Source: Candidatus Stahliibacteriota bacterium
Lineage (GTDB): Bacteria > Hydrothermota > Tepidihabitantia > B3-TA06
Reading direction: 5' to 3'
Length of the DNA stretch: 54,834 nt
Assembly: GCA_004375895.1 (NCBI GenBank)
Contig: SOJW01000053.1
Span: 1 to 54,834 of the forward strand
Below the pieces are notes generated by a model that worked only from the letters and a program-made list of their open reading frames with translations, had not been told where the DNA came from and ran no database searches. Each line of letters opens with the position of its first letter. Position 1 is the stretch's first letter. The position numbers were made by a program, and so were the translations under genes. Below are positions 32,888 to 41,284 of the stretch, one piece after another.

Positions 32888-33613
32888 ATGGCAAAGAAAT
32901 CAAAATCACCCTTCAGGGGCGGGCATAAGCACATCAAGCAGGAAGACGCCTTCACCAACGTGATCGAGAAGATCTATGAGTTTTACGTAAAAGCCCCATT
33001 TCAGGCTATAGTGACGACCATTGCGGTCATAGGCATCATCGTAGTCGGTTCTATCTTCATCTCAAGATGGGTAGGCGGAGGTTCAAAGGCACCTCCCAAG
33101 GAAGCGGCCATTTCGCTTCTTACCGCTCAACAGCTCATCGGGAGATCCCCTGAAGCCGCCGAAGACACGCTACGCAGCCTCATCATGCGCTACCCACGCA
33201 CCAAGCCCGGCAAAAAAGCCCACTACTACCTGGGACAAGCGCTCTTCATACAGGGGAAGTACGAAGAGGCCTTGACTGAGTTTGAGGGGTTCGAGAAGAG
33301 CTACCCGGTCAAAAAATCCTTCCTTAAAGGTGCCGCTCTATATGCTCAGGGGAACTGTCTTGAGGAGGTGCAGAGATTTGAGGAGGCTATGGATCGCTAC
33401 CTTAAGCTGCCCGAAAGGTATCCTGAATCCACCTTTGTTCCATTCGCCAAGCTGGGAGCCGGACGATGTATGGTTTTTCTCAGACAATACGATCGTGCAG
33501 AGGCGCTTTATAAGCAGATGCTTGAAGACTACACCAGAGTCGATTACCAGGAGATCAATGCAAGCATCAAAGGTGAACTGGGCAAGATAGACGCGTTGCG
33601 CAACATCTTCTAG
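32888..33613 (+). CDS. Membrane-anchored tetratricopeptide-repeat protein
   Basis: A 241-residue protein with a basic cytosolic head (KKSKSPFRGGHKH), one transmembrane helix (about 38-62, FQAIVTTIAVIGIIVVGSIFI) and at least three TPR-like units: AAISLLTAQQLIG, KKAHYYLGQALFIQGKYEEALTEFEGF in pieces (about 100-130), GNCLEEVQRFEEAMDRYLKLPERYP region, and RCMVFLRQYDRAEALYKQML. The layout resembles YfgM/ancillary SecYEG-associated and Tol-Pal-type TPR proteins. It starts 19 nt after tRNA-Arg with AAAAGGAG, so tRNA and mRNA share a transcript. The partner is unknown. Confidence 0.82.
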   Translation: MAKKSKSPFRGGHKHIKQEDAFTNVIEKIYEFYVKAPFQAIVTTIAVIGIIVVGSIFISRWVGGGSKAPPKEAAISLLTAQQLIGRSPEAAEDTLRSLIMRYPRTKPGKKAHYYLGQALFIQGKYEEALTEFEGFEKSYPVKKSFLKGAALYAQGNCLEEVQRFEEAMDRYLKLPERYPESTFVPFAKLGAGRCMVFLRQYDRAEALYKQMLEDYTRVDYQEINASIKGELGKIDALRNIF

Positions 33614-33689
33614 ACCCCCCTATCCGTAAACGTCCGTTTGAGACGTGGCAGATAAAACAACAGGATAGGATTTTTCTGTGTGGGCTCCC

Positions 33690-34196
33690 TCAGAGGGTAT
33701 CGTGGATGGGCGGTTTACGTTCCAGATCTATCCCCTCGATGAGAAAAAGAATGTCCTGTCGGTGTTCTTCGAATGCGGCTTTTGCCAGTTCCTGCTCGTT
33801 CAGTTCTTCTTCAGAATCCCCCAGAACATTCTCCGTGATATAACGCTCCCCTTCCTGTATGCCGACCGAGAAAGCAATCCTGTAAATCCCGACGAGCCCG
33901 TTTGCAAGAGTGGAGTCAAGAATAACCCCCAGGGAATCGCAAACCCCTGCTGTGAACGGAATCCCTGAGGTCTCCCAGGTACTCATCGCCTCGGCCTCAA
34001 CATCAATCTCAGCCGCGGTAAGTGTACCGGTAAGGAAATGAGTGGTCGCGTACAGGGTAAAGATAAGTCCTTCCAGAAATCCTATCTGGAAGGTCTGTTC
34101 GGCAATGGCTTCGCGCAGAGGACGGTCGCTATCACAAGAAAACCCCAAGCCTAAGACCATCCCCATAATAAAAAAAAGACGAGCTTTCTTTATCAT
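33690..34196 (-). CDS. Hypothetical lipoprotein
   Basis: A 168-residue lipoprotein (signal MIKKARLFFIMGMVLGLGFSC, Cys 21). The mature protein is acidic and mostly helical by composition (EEELNEQELAKAAFEEHRQD). The segment GTLTAAEIDVEAEAMS loosely matches the lipoprotein at 13274-13771. No known domain. It reads from its own promoter with only six bases between the -10 box and ATG, so the mRNA should be leaderless. Convergent with the TPR gene. Confidence 0.72.
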   Translation of the reverse strand: MIKKARLFFIMGMVLGLGFSCDSDRPLREAIAEQTFQIGFLEGLIFTLYATTHFLTGTLTAAEIDVEAEAMSTWETSGIPFTAGVCDSLGVILDSTLANGLVGIYRIAFSVGIQEGERYITENVLGDSEEELNEQELAKAAFEEHRQDILFLIEGIDLERKPPIHDTL

Positions 34197-34202
34197 GCGT
34201 TA

Positions 34203-34230
34203 AGTATAGAGCTTGGATGTTGAAAGTCAA
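34203..34230 (-). promoter_or_regulatory. Leaderless promoter for the 33690 lipoprotein
   Basis: Minus strand TTGACT (34230-34225), 16 nt, TATACT (34208-34203), six bases, ATG 34196. Confidence 0.7.
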
Positions 34231-34261
34231 CCTGGGGGTCGCACAACCAGAAAAAGGAACA

Positions 34262-34291
34262 CAAAAACAGGACGACCTTTGGGCAGTCCTG
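34262..34291 (-). terminator. Terminator of the large secreted protein gene
   Basis: Minus strand CAGGAC, 12-nt loop, GTCCTG, then TTTTTGT; 22 nt after the stop of the 34313 gene. Confidence 0.7.
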
Positions 34292-34312
34292 CATCAGTTT
34301 GAGAAATCTTCC

Positions 34313-36412
34313 CTAACGCACAAGTACAATCTTGTGGGTGCGGTCGAACTGAGGGGTCAAGATGCGCACAAAGTACAATCCGTCGGCAATCATTCGGCCT
34401 TCCTGGTCCTTTCCGTTCCAATGGAGCCTGCCTCTTCCCGACAGCTCTCCGTCGTGAAGTATCTCGACAAGCTTTCCGCTCACATCGTAGACCCGTATGG
34501 AAACCTCTGTGGGAACCCCAATCAAGTAATCTATAGAGGGCGGCGCCCCAAAGGGATTTGTTCCTGCAAGCTCAATACGCAGAACCTCAGCCGATTCGGC
34601 AACCCCTGTATAGGGGCCGTGGAAATGCACCTGGATGTGCGGGGAGTATATCGTATCTTCAGTCGCGCTGGTCGCATGGAACGTAGCAACATAGGAACGG
34701 TTCTCCTCGCATCCGTAGTCGTCAAACCCGATAAAGATCGAGTCACCGACCGCAAGATTACCCGCTACGAGTACGCTGTCCGCATAATCATCGCCGTGAA
34801 AACCGGCAGAGGTGATATCGCAGTGGCAGTAGAAGTTCGCCGCCGGTTCGGTTCCGGTGTTCGTAAAGTATGCGTTAGGCTTAAGGTGTTCCAGCGTATC
34901 GCCTTCCTGGGGTTCAAGGATCGTTGTCGCCGTAACCGCAACGCCCCGGATAATGCAGGAATCAACAAAGACGTTGTTTGAGGGATTGTCGTCATAGATG
35001 TTACTATCAGGCAACATGTAAACCGTGACCTTGACCTCATATATATCACCAACGTTACCCGAAGGTGTCCAAGGTGGGAATCCGATTAAGGTATCATCAC
35101 CAGAAGGGATAATTTTGGTCATCACGCTGTTTTTGCTGTAATTGGATCCCGGACCGGTGATTTTGCAATTCGCGTAGAAGGAGTCCAGGGCTTCGCCGAA
35201 GTTGCCGATTCTAGCACTAGGGGATACGATGAACTGATTCTCGATTCTTCCCGCAGGACGGAAGATACAGGTCACCGCAAGATCACGGCCCTGGCCTTGG
35301 CCCTTGCCCAAGCGCCAGTTGTAGTAGATCTCGAAGTTGCCATTGCGGCTGTCGCTCCAGATGATGTGGATATTGCCGTTGGGGTCTGCAGTTACGTTGG
35401 GGTATCGAGATTCGTAGCTGTCATAGGATGTCAGCGATTGATAGGGGTCATCGCAGTAGATCTCGGCGGTCGCCTCTTCAGAAAGATACCTCGCATGCCA
35501 AGCGCGCCACATATAGCCTGAGGTGTCCGCACATATCGAAGGACCATCACCGATCATGCCAGCTTTACTCAGATTTCCCAGATAGTTCCACATTCCACCG
35601 CTTTTGAAAACACCATGGATCTCGTCGTTCTGGCTTGCATAAAGCACGCAGATGGTGCCCCATTTACTGCAGCAGATTGAGGGGGCAGCATGGATATTAC
35701 AGGGGGTGGACGGTATCTCGGATACGGTCCAGTTCGAACCATCGGCGCTCGTCCCGTATCCGATGTTGCCTTTCCAGGGCTGGATCCAGGCCACGTGTAT
35801 ATTGCCATCCGGGCCGATGCAGATAGTAGGGTAGTACGGTAAGTAACCGTAAGAGCCAGGGGGAGGACCAATTATCTCTACCGGTGCGGAGAAATCTCCT
35901 CCAGCCGTACGACGCTGATATGCCAGACAGAGCCCTAGAGAATCGTCGTAGTAGTTGAAGACGCAATGGGTGTTGCCCGAAGCATCGTCTGCCACGGCCG
36001 GACAAAGGTTCGATGTGCCGGGCCAACCGTGCCCTAAGATAGGATTAATTGCCATACCGGCGACCTCACGGAAGTAGAGAGAATCAACACACCAGTCAAT
36101 GTGGGCGTTCGTATCGGATGCAGACAGAACAGGCTCACAGCCGTAGTCCGAGTTTATCGCTATGCCCGACGCTGGCGATTCGAGACAACATCCTATAGGA
36201 AAATGCCCGTAACGAACGGTAGAAGAGGAAAAGGTTTTATCATACCACGCGATGTGGACGTCCTCATCGGTGACCCCTATGCCCCAGCCACCGGTTCGGC
36301 TTGTATAGGAGATTGAGTCTGTTACTGTGAGCCTTGCACTCCGGTGCCACTGCCCGAACACCGGGAGCGCAGCCAACAACCCAAGAGTAACGAATACTCG
36401 GGTCTTACGCAT
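34313..36412 (-). CDS. Large secreted protein: sialidase-like propeller, CARDB-like domains, type IX sorting domain
   Basis: A 699-residue exported protein with signal MRKTRVFVTLGLLAALPVFG. Residues about 25-370 contain repeated short blades ending in HIAWY, HIDWC, HVAWI, HIIWSDSRNGNFEIYY with preceding PDGN/PNGN turns, as in BNR/sialidase-like propellers. Residues 375-610 look like two CARDB/Ig-type modules (VTVYMLPDSNIYDDNPSNNVFVD, YFTNTGTEPA). The last 80 residues are a type IX (Por/FlgD-like) sorting domain: STEVSIRVYDVSGKLVEIL-like strand, LHWNGKDQEGRMIADGLYFVRI, ending KIVLVR. Likely cell-surface or released; no active site seen. AAAGGAGG precedes the start. Confidence 0.88.
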   Translation of the reverse strand: MRKTRVFVTLGLLAALPVFGQWHRSARLTVTDSISYTSRTGGWGIGVTDEDVHIAWYDKTFSSSTVRYGHFPIGCCLESPASGIAINSDYGCEPVLSASDTNAHIDWCVDSLYFREVAGMAINPILGHGWPGTSNLCPAVADDASGNTHCVFNYYDDSLGLCLAYQRRTAGGDFSAPVEIIGPPPGSYGYLPYYPTICIGPDGNIHVAWIQPWKGNIGYGTSADGSNWTVSEIPSTPCNIHAAPSICCSKWGTICVLYASQNDEIHGVFKSGGMWNYLGNLSKAGMIGDGPSICADTSGYMWRAWHARYLSEEATAEIYCDDPYQSLTSYDSYESRYPNVTADPNGNIHIIWSDSRNGNFEIYYNWRLGKGQGQGRDLAVTCIFRPAGRIENQFIVSPSARIGNFGEALDSFYANCKITGPGSNYSKNSVMTKIIPSGDDTLIGFPPWTPSGNVGDIYEVKVTVYMLPDSNIYDDNPSNNVFVDSCIIRGVAVTATTILEPQEGDTLEHLKPNAYFTNTGTEPAANFYCHCDITSAGFHGDDYADSVLVAGNLAVGDSIFIGFDDYGCEENRSYVATFHATSATEDTIYSPHIQVHFHGPYTGVAESAEVLRIELAGTNPFGAPPSIDYLIGVPTEVSIRVYDVSGKLVEILHDGELSGRGRLHWNGKDQEGRMIADGLYFVRILTPQFDRTHKIVLVR

Positions 36413-36523
36413 TACACGCCTCCTTTGATTTGACGTTTTACACTCAACTCATTCTTAACCCACCCTCTCCCATATCACTTGTGTGTGCTCTTTTAGAAGT
36501 CCCTGGTGAATGCTACTCTATCA

Positions 36524-36551
36524 ATTCTAGGAAGGTTTGATGCTCTGTCAA
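36524..36551 (-). promoter_or_regulatory. Promoter for the large secreted protein
   Basis: Minus strand TTGACA (36551-36546), 16 nt, TAGAAT (36529-36524). It leaves a leader of about 105 nt. Confidence 0.6.
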
Positions 36552-36870
36552 GTCTCTTCTGGAAGCCTATCTTGGATGCTACACTGGAAATCCTGGAAGC
36601 GTGGAACAGACACTCGACTACCTTATCGTCATGAAGCCAGTCACAGGAACTGAAATCAGAACAGAAGGGCTCCAATTTTTCACCTCCATAAGCGAGCAGT
36701 TTTTAAGTCCGTATCAGCATATAGCAATTTCTATGCCAAAGTCTTATCCCATAACATTCAGGAATTCAAGGACTTAGCTGATGTGTTTTCAATAACATCC
36801 GGGTTCGGATTATACAAAAAGTCAACCCTTGAACAAAAGTTATAACCACCAACCCCCTCATCCCTGATTG
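36552..36870. other. Gap with no supported gene
   Basis: Between the promoters of the secreted protein and apbE. A 60-codon minus frame (36493-36675, TTG start, GGAGGT upstream) crosses the promoter but has no protein-like features; I do not call it. No repeat family member is seen here. Confidence 0.5.
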
Positions 36871-36898
36871 TTGACAGCCTCCTTGTCCGATGTATTAT
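36871..36898 (+). promoter_or_regulatory. Leaderless promoter for the apbE operon
   Basis: TTGACA at 36871-36876, 16 nt, TATTAT at 36893-36898, then AAAGG and ATG 36904. AAAGG touches the start codon and so is too close to act as a ribosome site. Confidence 0.72.
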
Positions 36899-36903
36899 AA
36901 AGG

Positions 36904-37899
36904 ATGCGTCGTTTAATCCTTGCTTTTGCGATCTTACTTCTTGCTGGATGCACCTCCTTGGAGGAGGGGCGGTTTGCCCTGGGCACCTATGTACGCATCA
37001 AGGCATGGGGACAGGGAGATCTTCAAGAAGCGTTCGAGGCGGCGTTCGCTGAGATCGACCGCGTTGAGGGTCTTACGAGCGTGTTTGATCCGGAAAGCGG
37101 GGTCTGGGCTCTAAATCATGAAGCTGAAATAGTCTCGGCTGAGCTGGCCGGATTGATAGACGAAGCCCTTGAGGTATCGGCAAAGAGCGGAGGAGCGTTC
37201 GATCCAACCGTCTTCCCTTTGCTTGAGCTCTGGGGTTTTTACGACTCAACCCAGTATGACCCCAAGCTACCTTCGAAAGAAGAGATAGAGGAGGTGCTGA
37301 TGTTCGTTGACTACAGAATGATTGAGATTGAAGCCGATACGATAAGACTCGATCTCAAACGGGCTAAAGGTGTTGATCTCTCAGGAATAGCTAAGGGATA
37401 TGCGGTGGACAGGGCAGTGGAGGTCTTGAGGAGAGAAGGGGTAAAGACCGGCCTTGTAGACGCAGGAGGCGACATCTTCTGCTTTGGCGAACGCAGGGAA
37501 GGCTGGTTTGTTGAAACGTTTGCGAAAGCCAAAACCAGATGGAGCATCGGTATACGTCACCCACGCTCAGCTAACCCGAACGAGACTATCGGCGTAATAA
37601 GAGTGGATTCAGGGGCTATCGCCACCTCAGGAGACTACGAGAACTACTTTGAGGTTGATGTGATTCGCTACCATCACCTTATGGACCCTGCGACCGGGAT
37701 GCCTGCTCGAGGTGTAATCTCTGCCACCGTTCTGGCGCCCACCGCAACTCAAGCAGACGCCTGGGCCACAGCCCTATTCGTGCTGGGCGAGGAAGGAATC
37801 ACCCTGCTTGAGGGGCTTGAGGGATTTGAGGGCTCGATTGTTTTAGAAGATAAAAACATATTAACCACCAAAGGATTCCCGGAGCTTAAGGAGAGATGA
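36904..37899 (+). CDS. apbE: FAD:protein FMN transferase, lipoprotein
   Basis: A 331-residue ApbE: attaches FMN to Thr/Ser of flavoproteins such as the NqrC/RnfG subunits, using FAD and Mg2+. Lipoprotein signal MRRLILAFAILLLAGC (Cys 16). Motifs: SGGAFDPTVFPLLELWGF, VDLSGIAKGYAVDRAVEVL, GLVDAGGDIFCFG, SGAIATSGDYENYF, HHLMDPATGMPA, and the metal-site end TQADAWATALFVLG. First gene of a five-gene operon whose genes overlap by 4 nt; the NusG-II and Gx-transporter genes often accompany ApbE in redox clusters. No Rnf/Nqr genes are in the window. Confidence 0.94.
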   Translation: MRRLILAFAILLLAGCTSLEEGRFALGTYVRIKAWGQGDLQEAFEAAFAEIDRVEGLTSVFDPESGVWALNHEAEIVSAELAGLIDEALEVSAKSGGAFDPTVFPLLELWGFYDSTQYDPKLPSKEEIEEVLMFVDYRMIEIEADTIRLDLKRAKGVDLSGIAKGYAVDRAVEVLRREGVKTGLVDAGGDIFCFGERREGWFVETFAKAKTRWSIGIRHPRSANPNETIGVIRVDSGAIATSGDYENYFEVDVIRYHHLMDPATGMPARGVISATVLAPTATQADAWATALFVLGEEGITLLEGLEGFEGSIVLEDKNILTTKGFPELKER

Positions 37900-38879
37900 A
37901 AGAGGCTTTATTTTACGAGAAGCTCAAGGATAACACAGTTCGCTGCAAACTGTGTTTCCATGAATGCACCTTAAAGGAGGGCCAGACCGGATTCTGCCTT
38001 GTGCGGCGTAACGTGAAAGGAACGCTTGTAGCCGAAACCTACGGTGAACTGGTAGCCGCACATATGGACCCCATTGAAAAGAAGCCGCTGTATCACTTTC
38101 ATCCGGGAGAAACGATACTTTCGGTAGCGGCAAACGGCTGCAACCTTGCCTGCCCCTTCTGCCAGAACGCCGAGATCGCCCGACATCGCACACGCTCCAG
38201 TCAAGCAACCCCGGAGGAACTTGTCAAGATGGCGCTTGAGCACGCCTCCAAGGGGATCGCCTACACATATACCGAACCACTGGTATGGTATGAGTATCTT
38301 CTGGACGCAAGCAAGGCCGCGCATGAGGCCGGACTATACAACGTGATCGTCACCAACGGAACGATTGACGAGGAACCGCTTCAAGCTCTTCTGTCTCATC
38401 TAGACGCCGCAAACATAGACCTTAAAGGGGATGAGCAGTTCTACCGCAAGGTGGTGAAGGGCGATGAGGAAAGCACCCTGCGAACAATCCGTATGCTGCA
38501 TGAGGCAGGGGTGCACGTAGAGGTAACCAACCTCCTGATACCTGAAGTCAATGACTCACCGGATCAGATAGATGAGGTAGTATCGTTCATAGAAGGTCTT
38601 GATCCTACCATCCCTTTGCACATCTCGCGTTTCTTTCCTCATGGCTCCTACAACGTCCCTCCGACACCGGTCAAGACCATGCTGCGGGCCTATGAACAAA
38701 CCCACGCTCGCCTGCCTTACGTCTATCTCGGCAATCTGATCCTTGTGGAAGGCCAAAACACCCTCTGTCCGGGTTGCGGAGCCCTGCTCGTCAAGCGTAT
38801 GGGCTACGGGGTCGAGATAGGAAAAACCGAAGGAAACCGATGTGCTGCCTGCGGCCGCGAGGTTGATATAGTCCTGTGA
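37896..38879 (+). CDS. amrS: AmmeMemoRadiSam-system radical SAM enzyme
   Basis: A 327-residue radical SAM protein. The 4Fe-4S motif is C82-x3-C86-x2-C89 (NGCNLACPFCQN). The N-terminus has additional cysteines (C17, C20, C24, C34) and the segment HMDPIEKKPLYHFHPG typical of AmrS. The barrel has YTYTEPLVWYEYLLD and VTNGTIDEEPL. The C-terminus holds two CxxC pairs (CPGCGALLVKR, CAACGREVD) that may bind zinc. The partner proteins AmrA and AmrB are not adjacent. It overlaps apbE and the next gene by 4 nt each. The natural substrate of the family is unknown. Confidence 0.93.
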   Translation: MKEALFYEKLKDNTVRCKLCFHECTLKEGQTGFCLVRRNVKGTLVAETYGELVAAHMDPIEKKPLYHFHPGETILSVAANGCNLACPFCQNAEIARHRTRSSQATPEELVKMALEHASKGIAYTYTEPLVWYEYLLDASKAAHEAGLYNVIVTNGTIDEEPLQALLSHLDAANIDLKGDEQFYRKVVKGDEESTLRTIRMLHEAGVHVEVTNLLIPEVNDSPDQIDEVVSFIEGLDPTIPLHISRFFPHGSYNVPPTPVKTMLRAYEQTHARLPYVYLGNLILVEGQNTLCPGCGALLVKRMGYGVEIGKTEGNRCAACGREVDIVL

Positions 38880-39244
38880 AAGGCTGGCTGAGGCGCGGTG
38901 ACGTAATCCTCATCTTAATCCTTGTCATCCTGGGTACAGGAAGCTGGCTTGCGATTCGCTTTCTCAAGGACCAGAATTCTCCAAGTGCTATAAAAATAGG
39001 AACTTCGGATGAAAAGTTCGAAATCGCTTTAAAAGACACCTCCCTCGTTATCCCAGGACCACTGGGAGAAACCGAAGTCCGCATCGAAGATAAGAAGGTC
39101 TGGGTCACAAAGGCAAGCTGCCCGCAAAAGCTCTGCATCAGGCAGGGAAAGATCTCGAAACCGGGCGAAACGATCGTCTGTCTGCCCAACCGGATCGTTA
39201 TAAGCATCGAAGGCAAGAGCAAACTTGATGCGATCACCTACTAA
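38876..39244 (+). CDS. NusG domain II-containing membrane-anchored protein
   Basis: A 122-residue protein: short basic start (KGWLRRGD), one transmembrane helix (about 9-30), then a small extracytoplasmic beta domain with VWVTKASCPQKLCIRQGKISKPGETIVCLPNRIVISI, the NusG_II pattern with three conserved Cys (split here for clarity; about residues 74-110). Despite the name the family is not a transcription factor; it is frequently encoded next to ApbE and Gx transporters. It overlaps amrS by 4 nt and the following frame by 20 nt. Confidence 0.9.
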   Translation: MKGWLRRGDVILILILVILGTGSWLAIRFLKDQNSPSAIKIGTSDEKFEIALKDTSLVIPGPLGETEVRIEDKKVWVTKASCPQKLCIRQGKISKPGETIVCLPNRIVISIEGKSKLDAITY

Positions 39245-39944
39245 GCCCTCGCCCTCCTCGCCCTCCTCACAAACACCTCCAGGAGACCCCGGCCGCCAAG
39301 AAAGCTCCGGTAAAACGAGGGGTGTTACGGGTGTTACGGGTGTTATGTCCGAAACAACGGGGCGCAAGCCCCGAGTAATAGTGAAAATGCCCCGAAAGGG
39401 TACGGGTGTTACGGGGGGGCTGACCCCGAGGCAGCGCAACCTTGCGCTCCTGGCAGGGCTTTCGGTGGCTTTATACACGGTGGAGAACCTGATCCCCTTG
39501 CCCATCCCCTGGCTGCGAATCGGGGTGGGCAACATCGGGGTGCTTCTGGCTTTATACATGCTCTCACCCTTGGACGGCTTCTTTGTTCTTTTGATAAAGA
39601 TCGTTATCGGCTCGCTCCTCTCAGGCCGTTTTTTGAGTCCCTTCTTCCTGTTTGCTCTCGGTGCAGGCATCCCCTCATACTGGATCATGGTTGGGATTCG
39701 CAAGCTCTTGGGCCGCTGGTTTGGTCCTGTGGGTGTGAGCGTTGCAGGAGCGGTCTCGCACAACCTCTTCCAGCTTGCAATCGCCTATCTTATCGTGGTT
39801 CAGAGTGTCACGATCTTCTACCTCGCCCCAATACTTGTGGTGCTCGGGACTGTCTCAGGCGCACTTATCGGAGCCGCGGTTCGCTCGATACTTCCACACC
39901 TTGGGATTGACAAGACCTCCGAGACGGCTAAGATCAGCAGATGA
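39225..39944 (+). CDS. Gx transporter / heptaprenyl diphosphate synthase component I-like membrane protein
   Basis: The conserved protein begins at about LTPRQRNLALLAGLSVALYT and has five or six helices with GVGNIGVLLALYMLSPLDG, GSLLSGRFLSPFFLFALGAG and AVSHNLFQLAIAYLIV, as in PF07456-type Gx transporters. The start is uncertain. The frame is open from ATG 39225, but codons 33-65 are GTGTTACGGG repeat (GVTGVTGV, TGVTGG) and its hairpin box read through; ATG 39387 is the alternative. Either way repeat-derived residues precede the first helix. It overlaps the next gene by 4 nt. Confidence 0.85.
   Translation: MMRSPTKPSPSSPSSQTPPGDPGRQESSGKTRGVTGVTGVMSETTGRKPRVIVKMPRKGTGVTGGLTPRQRNLALLAGLSVALYTVENLIPLPIPWLRIGVGNIGVLLALYMLSPLDGFFVLLIKIVIGSLLSGRFLSPFFLFALGAGIPSYWIMVGIRKLLGRWFGPVGVSVAGAVSHNLFQLAIAYLIVVQSVTIFYLAPILVVLGTVSGALIGAAVRSILPHLGIDKTSETAKISR
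39318..39420 (+). repeat. Composite GTGTTACGG element within a reading frame
   Basis: Three GGGTGTTAC units, then GTCCGAAACAAC, hairpin GGGGC-GCAA-GCCCC, AGTAATAGTGAAAATGCCCC, GAAAGGGTACGG, then two more units. It is an abridged composite element in the same reading frame (Val-Thr-Gly) as the tgt insertion. Confidence 0.85.
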
Positions 39945-40234
39945 GGAAAAGGCGGTTTCTAAAAAGCAGGCTCTGGGGAGCACTCTGGGGAGCGCTGCTG
40001 GGTGTTCTTCTGGGCACCGCATGCTCATCAGCCATTGAACCGATCATTAAGGCTCCATGGCTCAAGGGCTTGCTCGTTAACGGGATAGATGTAGGGGTTC
40101 CTCGCTTCACCACCTCCCTGGGATTCTTTGAGCTAACACTCGGCTTTAGCTTTCGCTTCACCCTGCTTTCCGGGGTGTTTATGCTTGGGGTGGCTGCACT
40201 CATGCTATTCCTTCCGTTCCGTGAAGAGAAATAG
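39941..40234 (+). CDS. DUF4321 membrane protein
   Basis: A 97-residue protein with a basic start, two hydrophobic segments (about 12-33 and 72-92) and the DUF4321 core PWLKGLLVNGIDVGVPRF then LGFFELTLGFSFRFTLLSGV. It is the last gene of the apbE operon (4-nt overlap). DUF4321 is uncharacterised. The gap to 40405 has no gene; a weak TTAAGA-17-TATAAC at about 40287-40315 might serve the TetR gene. Confidence 0.85.
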   Translation: MRKRRFLKSRLWGALWGALLGVLLGTACSSAIEPIIKAPWLKGLLVNGIDVGVPRFTTSLGFFELTLGFSFRFTLLSGVFMLGVAALMLFLPFREEK

Positions 40235-40405
40235 CTAACCCAACAGTTTTTTTACTAGTAAAACATTTACCAGCAAACTCGTAAGTCCTTAAGAGACAGC
40301 GATTTCTCATCTATAACTCACCGGGGGTTTTTGCAACGGTTTTGGGGTGGGATTCGTCTTATTACCATACAGCGCATCTTGTAAATTCATCAACGGGAGA
40401 GGTAA

Positions 40406-41011
40406 TTGCTTAGCTACAGCGAACTTATTAATCCTACTGACGCTAGAGTCGAAAAGATCCTTAAGGCGGGCGAGAAGCACTTCAAGCAATATGGGGGTCG
40501 TAAGTCATCCATTGGAGAGATATGCGCCGACGCCGGTATATCCAAGCCAACATTCTACAAGTATTTTGACCGCAAACAGACCCTGTTCTTCGCCGTGATC
40601 ATCTATTTGAGGCGTGACTGGTACACTACATATATGGAACGGATCAAGGGAGTTAAGACGGCTGTCGAGAAACTTTCCACTTACCTGTCCGTAACCGAGG
40701 AGTTTCTGCGAGTCACCCCCATTCTTACCCAGAGCTTTATCCAATCCCCGGGCCTTTACAAAAGCTGGGCCGGGCATCCGTTGAACATAGAGTCCTATCT
40801 GGCCAGCGTGGACTTCGTTGAAAAGATAATCATGGATGGCATAGCCTCTGACGAGTTCCGTGTCTCCGATCCACGACGCACGGCGCACGTGATCGTTTTG
40901 GCTTCCACCCTGTTTGTAATCTTCGAGCCACAGATGCCTGGTATGTCCAAGAAATCAGATGCAAGCTTCCTGTTCGATCTGCTCCAGCACGGGATCATAA
41001 AGCGCCACTGA
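40406..41011 (+). CDS. TetR/AcrR-family transcriptional regulator
   Basis: A 201-residue repressor-type protein. Start TTG 40406 (GGGAGAGG upstream). The N-terminal helix-turn-helix (about 12-58) reads AGEKHFKQYGGRKSSIGEICADAGISKPTFYKYFDRKQTLF in pieces, a standard TetR DNA-binding domain. Residues 60-200 are the helical ligand-binding and dimer region, with no relation I can name. No operator palindrome is obvious nearby, and both neighbours face other ways, so its target is unknown. Confidence 0.9.
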   Translation: MLSYSELINPTDARVEKILKAGEKHFKQYGGRKSSIGEICADAGISKPTFYKYFDRKQTLFFAVIIYLRRDWYTTYMERIKGVKTAVEKLSTYLSVTEEFLRVTPILTQSFIQSPGLYKSWAGHPLNIESYLASVDFVEKIIMDGIASDEFRVSDPRRTAHVIVLASTLFVIFEPQMPGMSKKSDASFLFDLLQHGIIKRH

Positions 41012-41035
41012 GGGCTGAACGTTCTTGCATGGAGG

Positions 41036-41278
41036 GACGAAAAGGAGCATTTAAAACCGCAGATTACGCGGATTACACAGATTAAACGTAGGGGCCGGTT
41101 TTCAAACCGGCCCGTTTAATTATGCGGGCCGACCTCAAGGTCGGCCCCTACGAGGTTAATTTAATTTGCTCCTTTTTGCCTGCGGCAAAAAGATCGCAGA
41201 AAAAATAGGGAGGGACGTTGACACCTTTGGTGTCCGCTACGCACCCGACAGAACACAAGCGTCAGGTCGGCCCGATTT
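41036..41278. repeat. Dense block of dispersed repeats
   Basis: In order: AAAAGGAGCATTTAAA; CCGCAGATTACGCGGATT with CACAGATT; a cruciform CGTAGGGGCC..GGCCCCTACG (41089-41153) with two perfect inner hairpins (GGCCGGTTT/AAACCGGCC and GGGCCGACCT/AGGTCGGCCC); a reversed GCGATCTTTTTGCC hairpin (41160-41205); and the GACGC-type repeat (41210-41275). No gene. Confidence 0.75.
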
Positions 41279-41284
41279 TCTTGT

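Noticed and set aside
34217-34981. Long plus-strand frame opposite the large secreted protein
   Set aside because: Antisense shadow of the sorting-domain protein, whose motifs, promoter and terminator are clear.
36493-36675. 60-codon minus-strand frame with TTG start and GGAGGT upstream
   Set aside because: It crosses a good promoter of the downstream gene and shows no domain or membrane features; too weak to call.
39225-39420. Integron attC-like sites suggested by the hairpin boxes
   Set aside because: No integrase, no conserved core GTTRRRY pairs, and elements do not flank gene cassettes.
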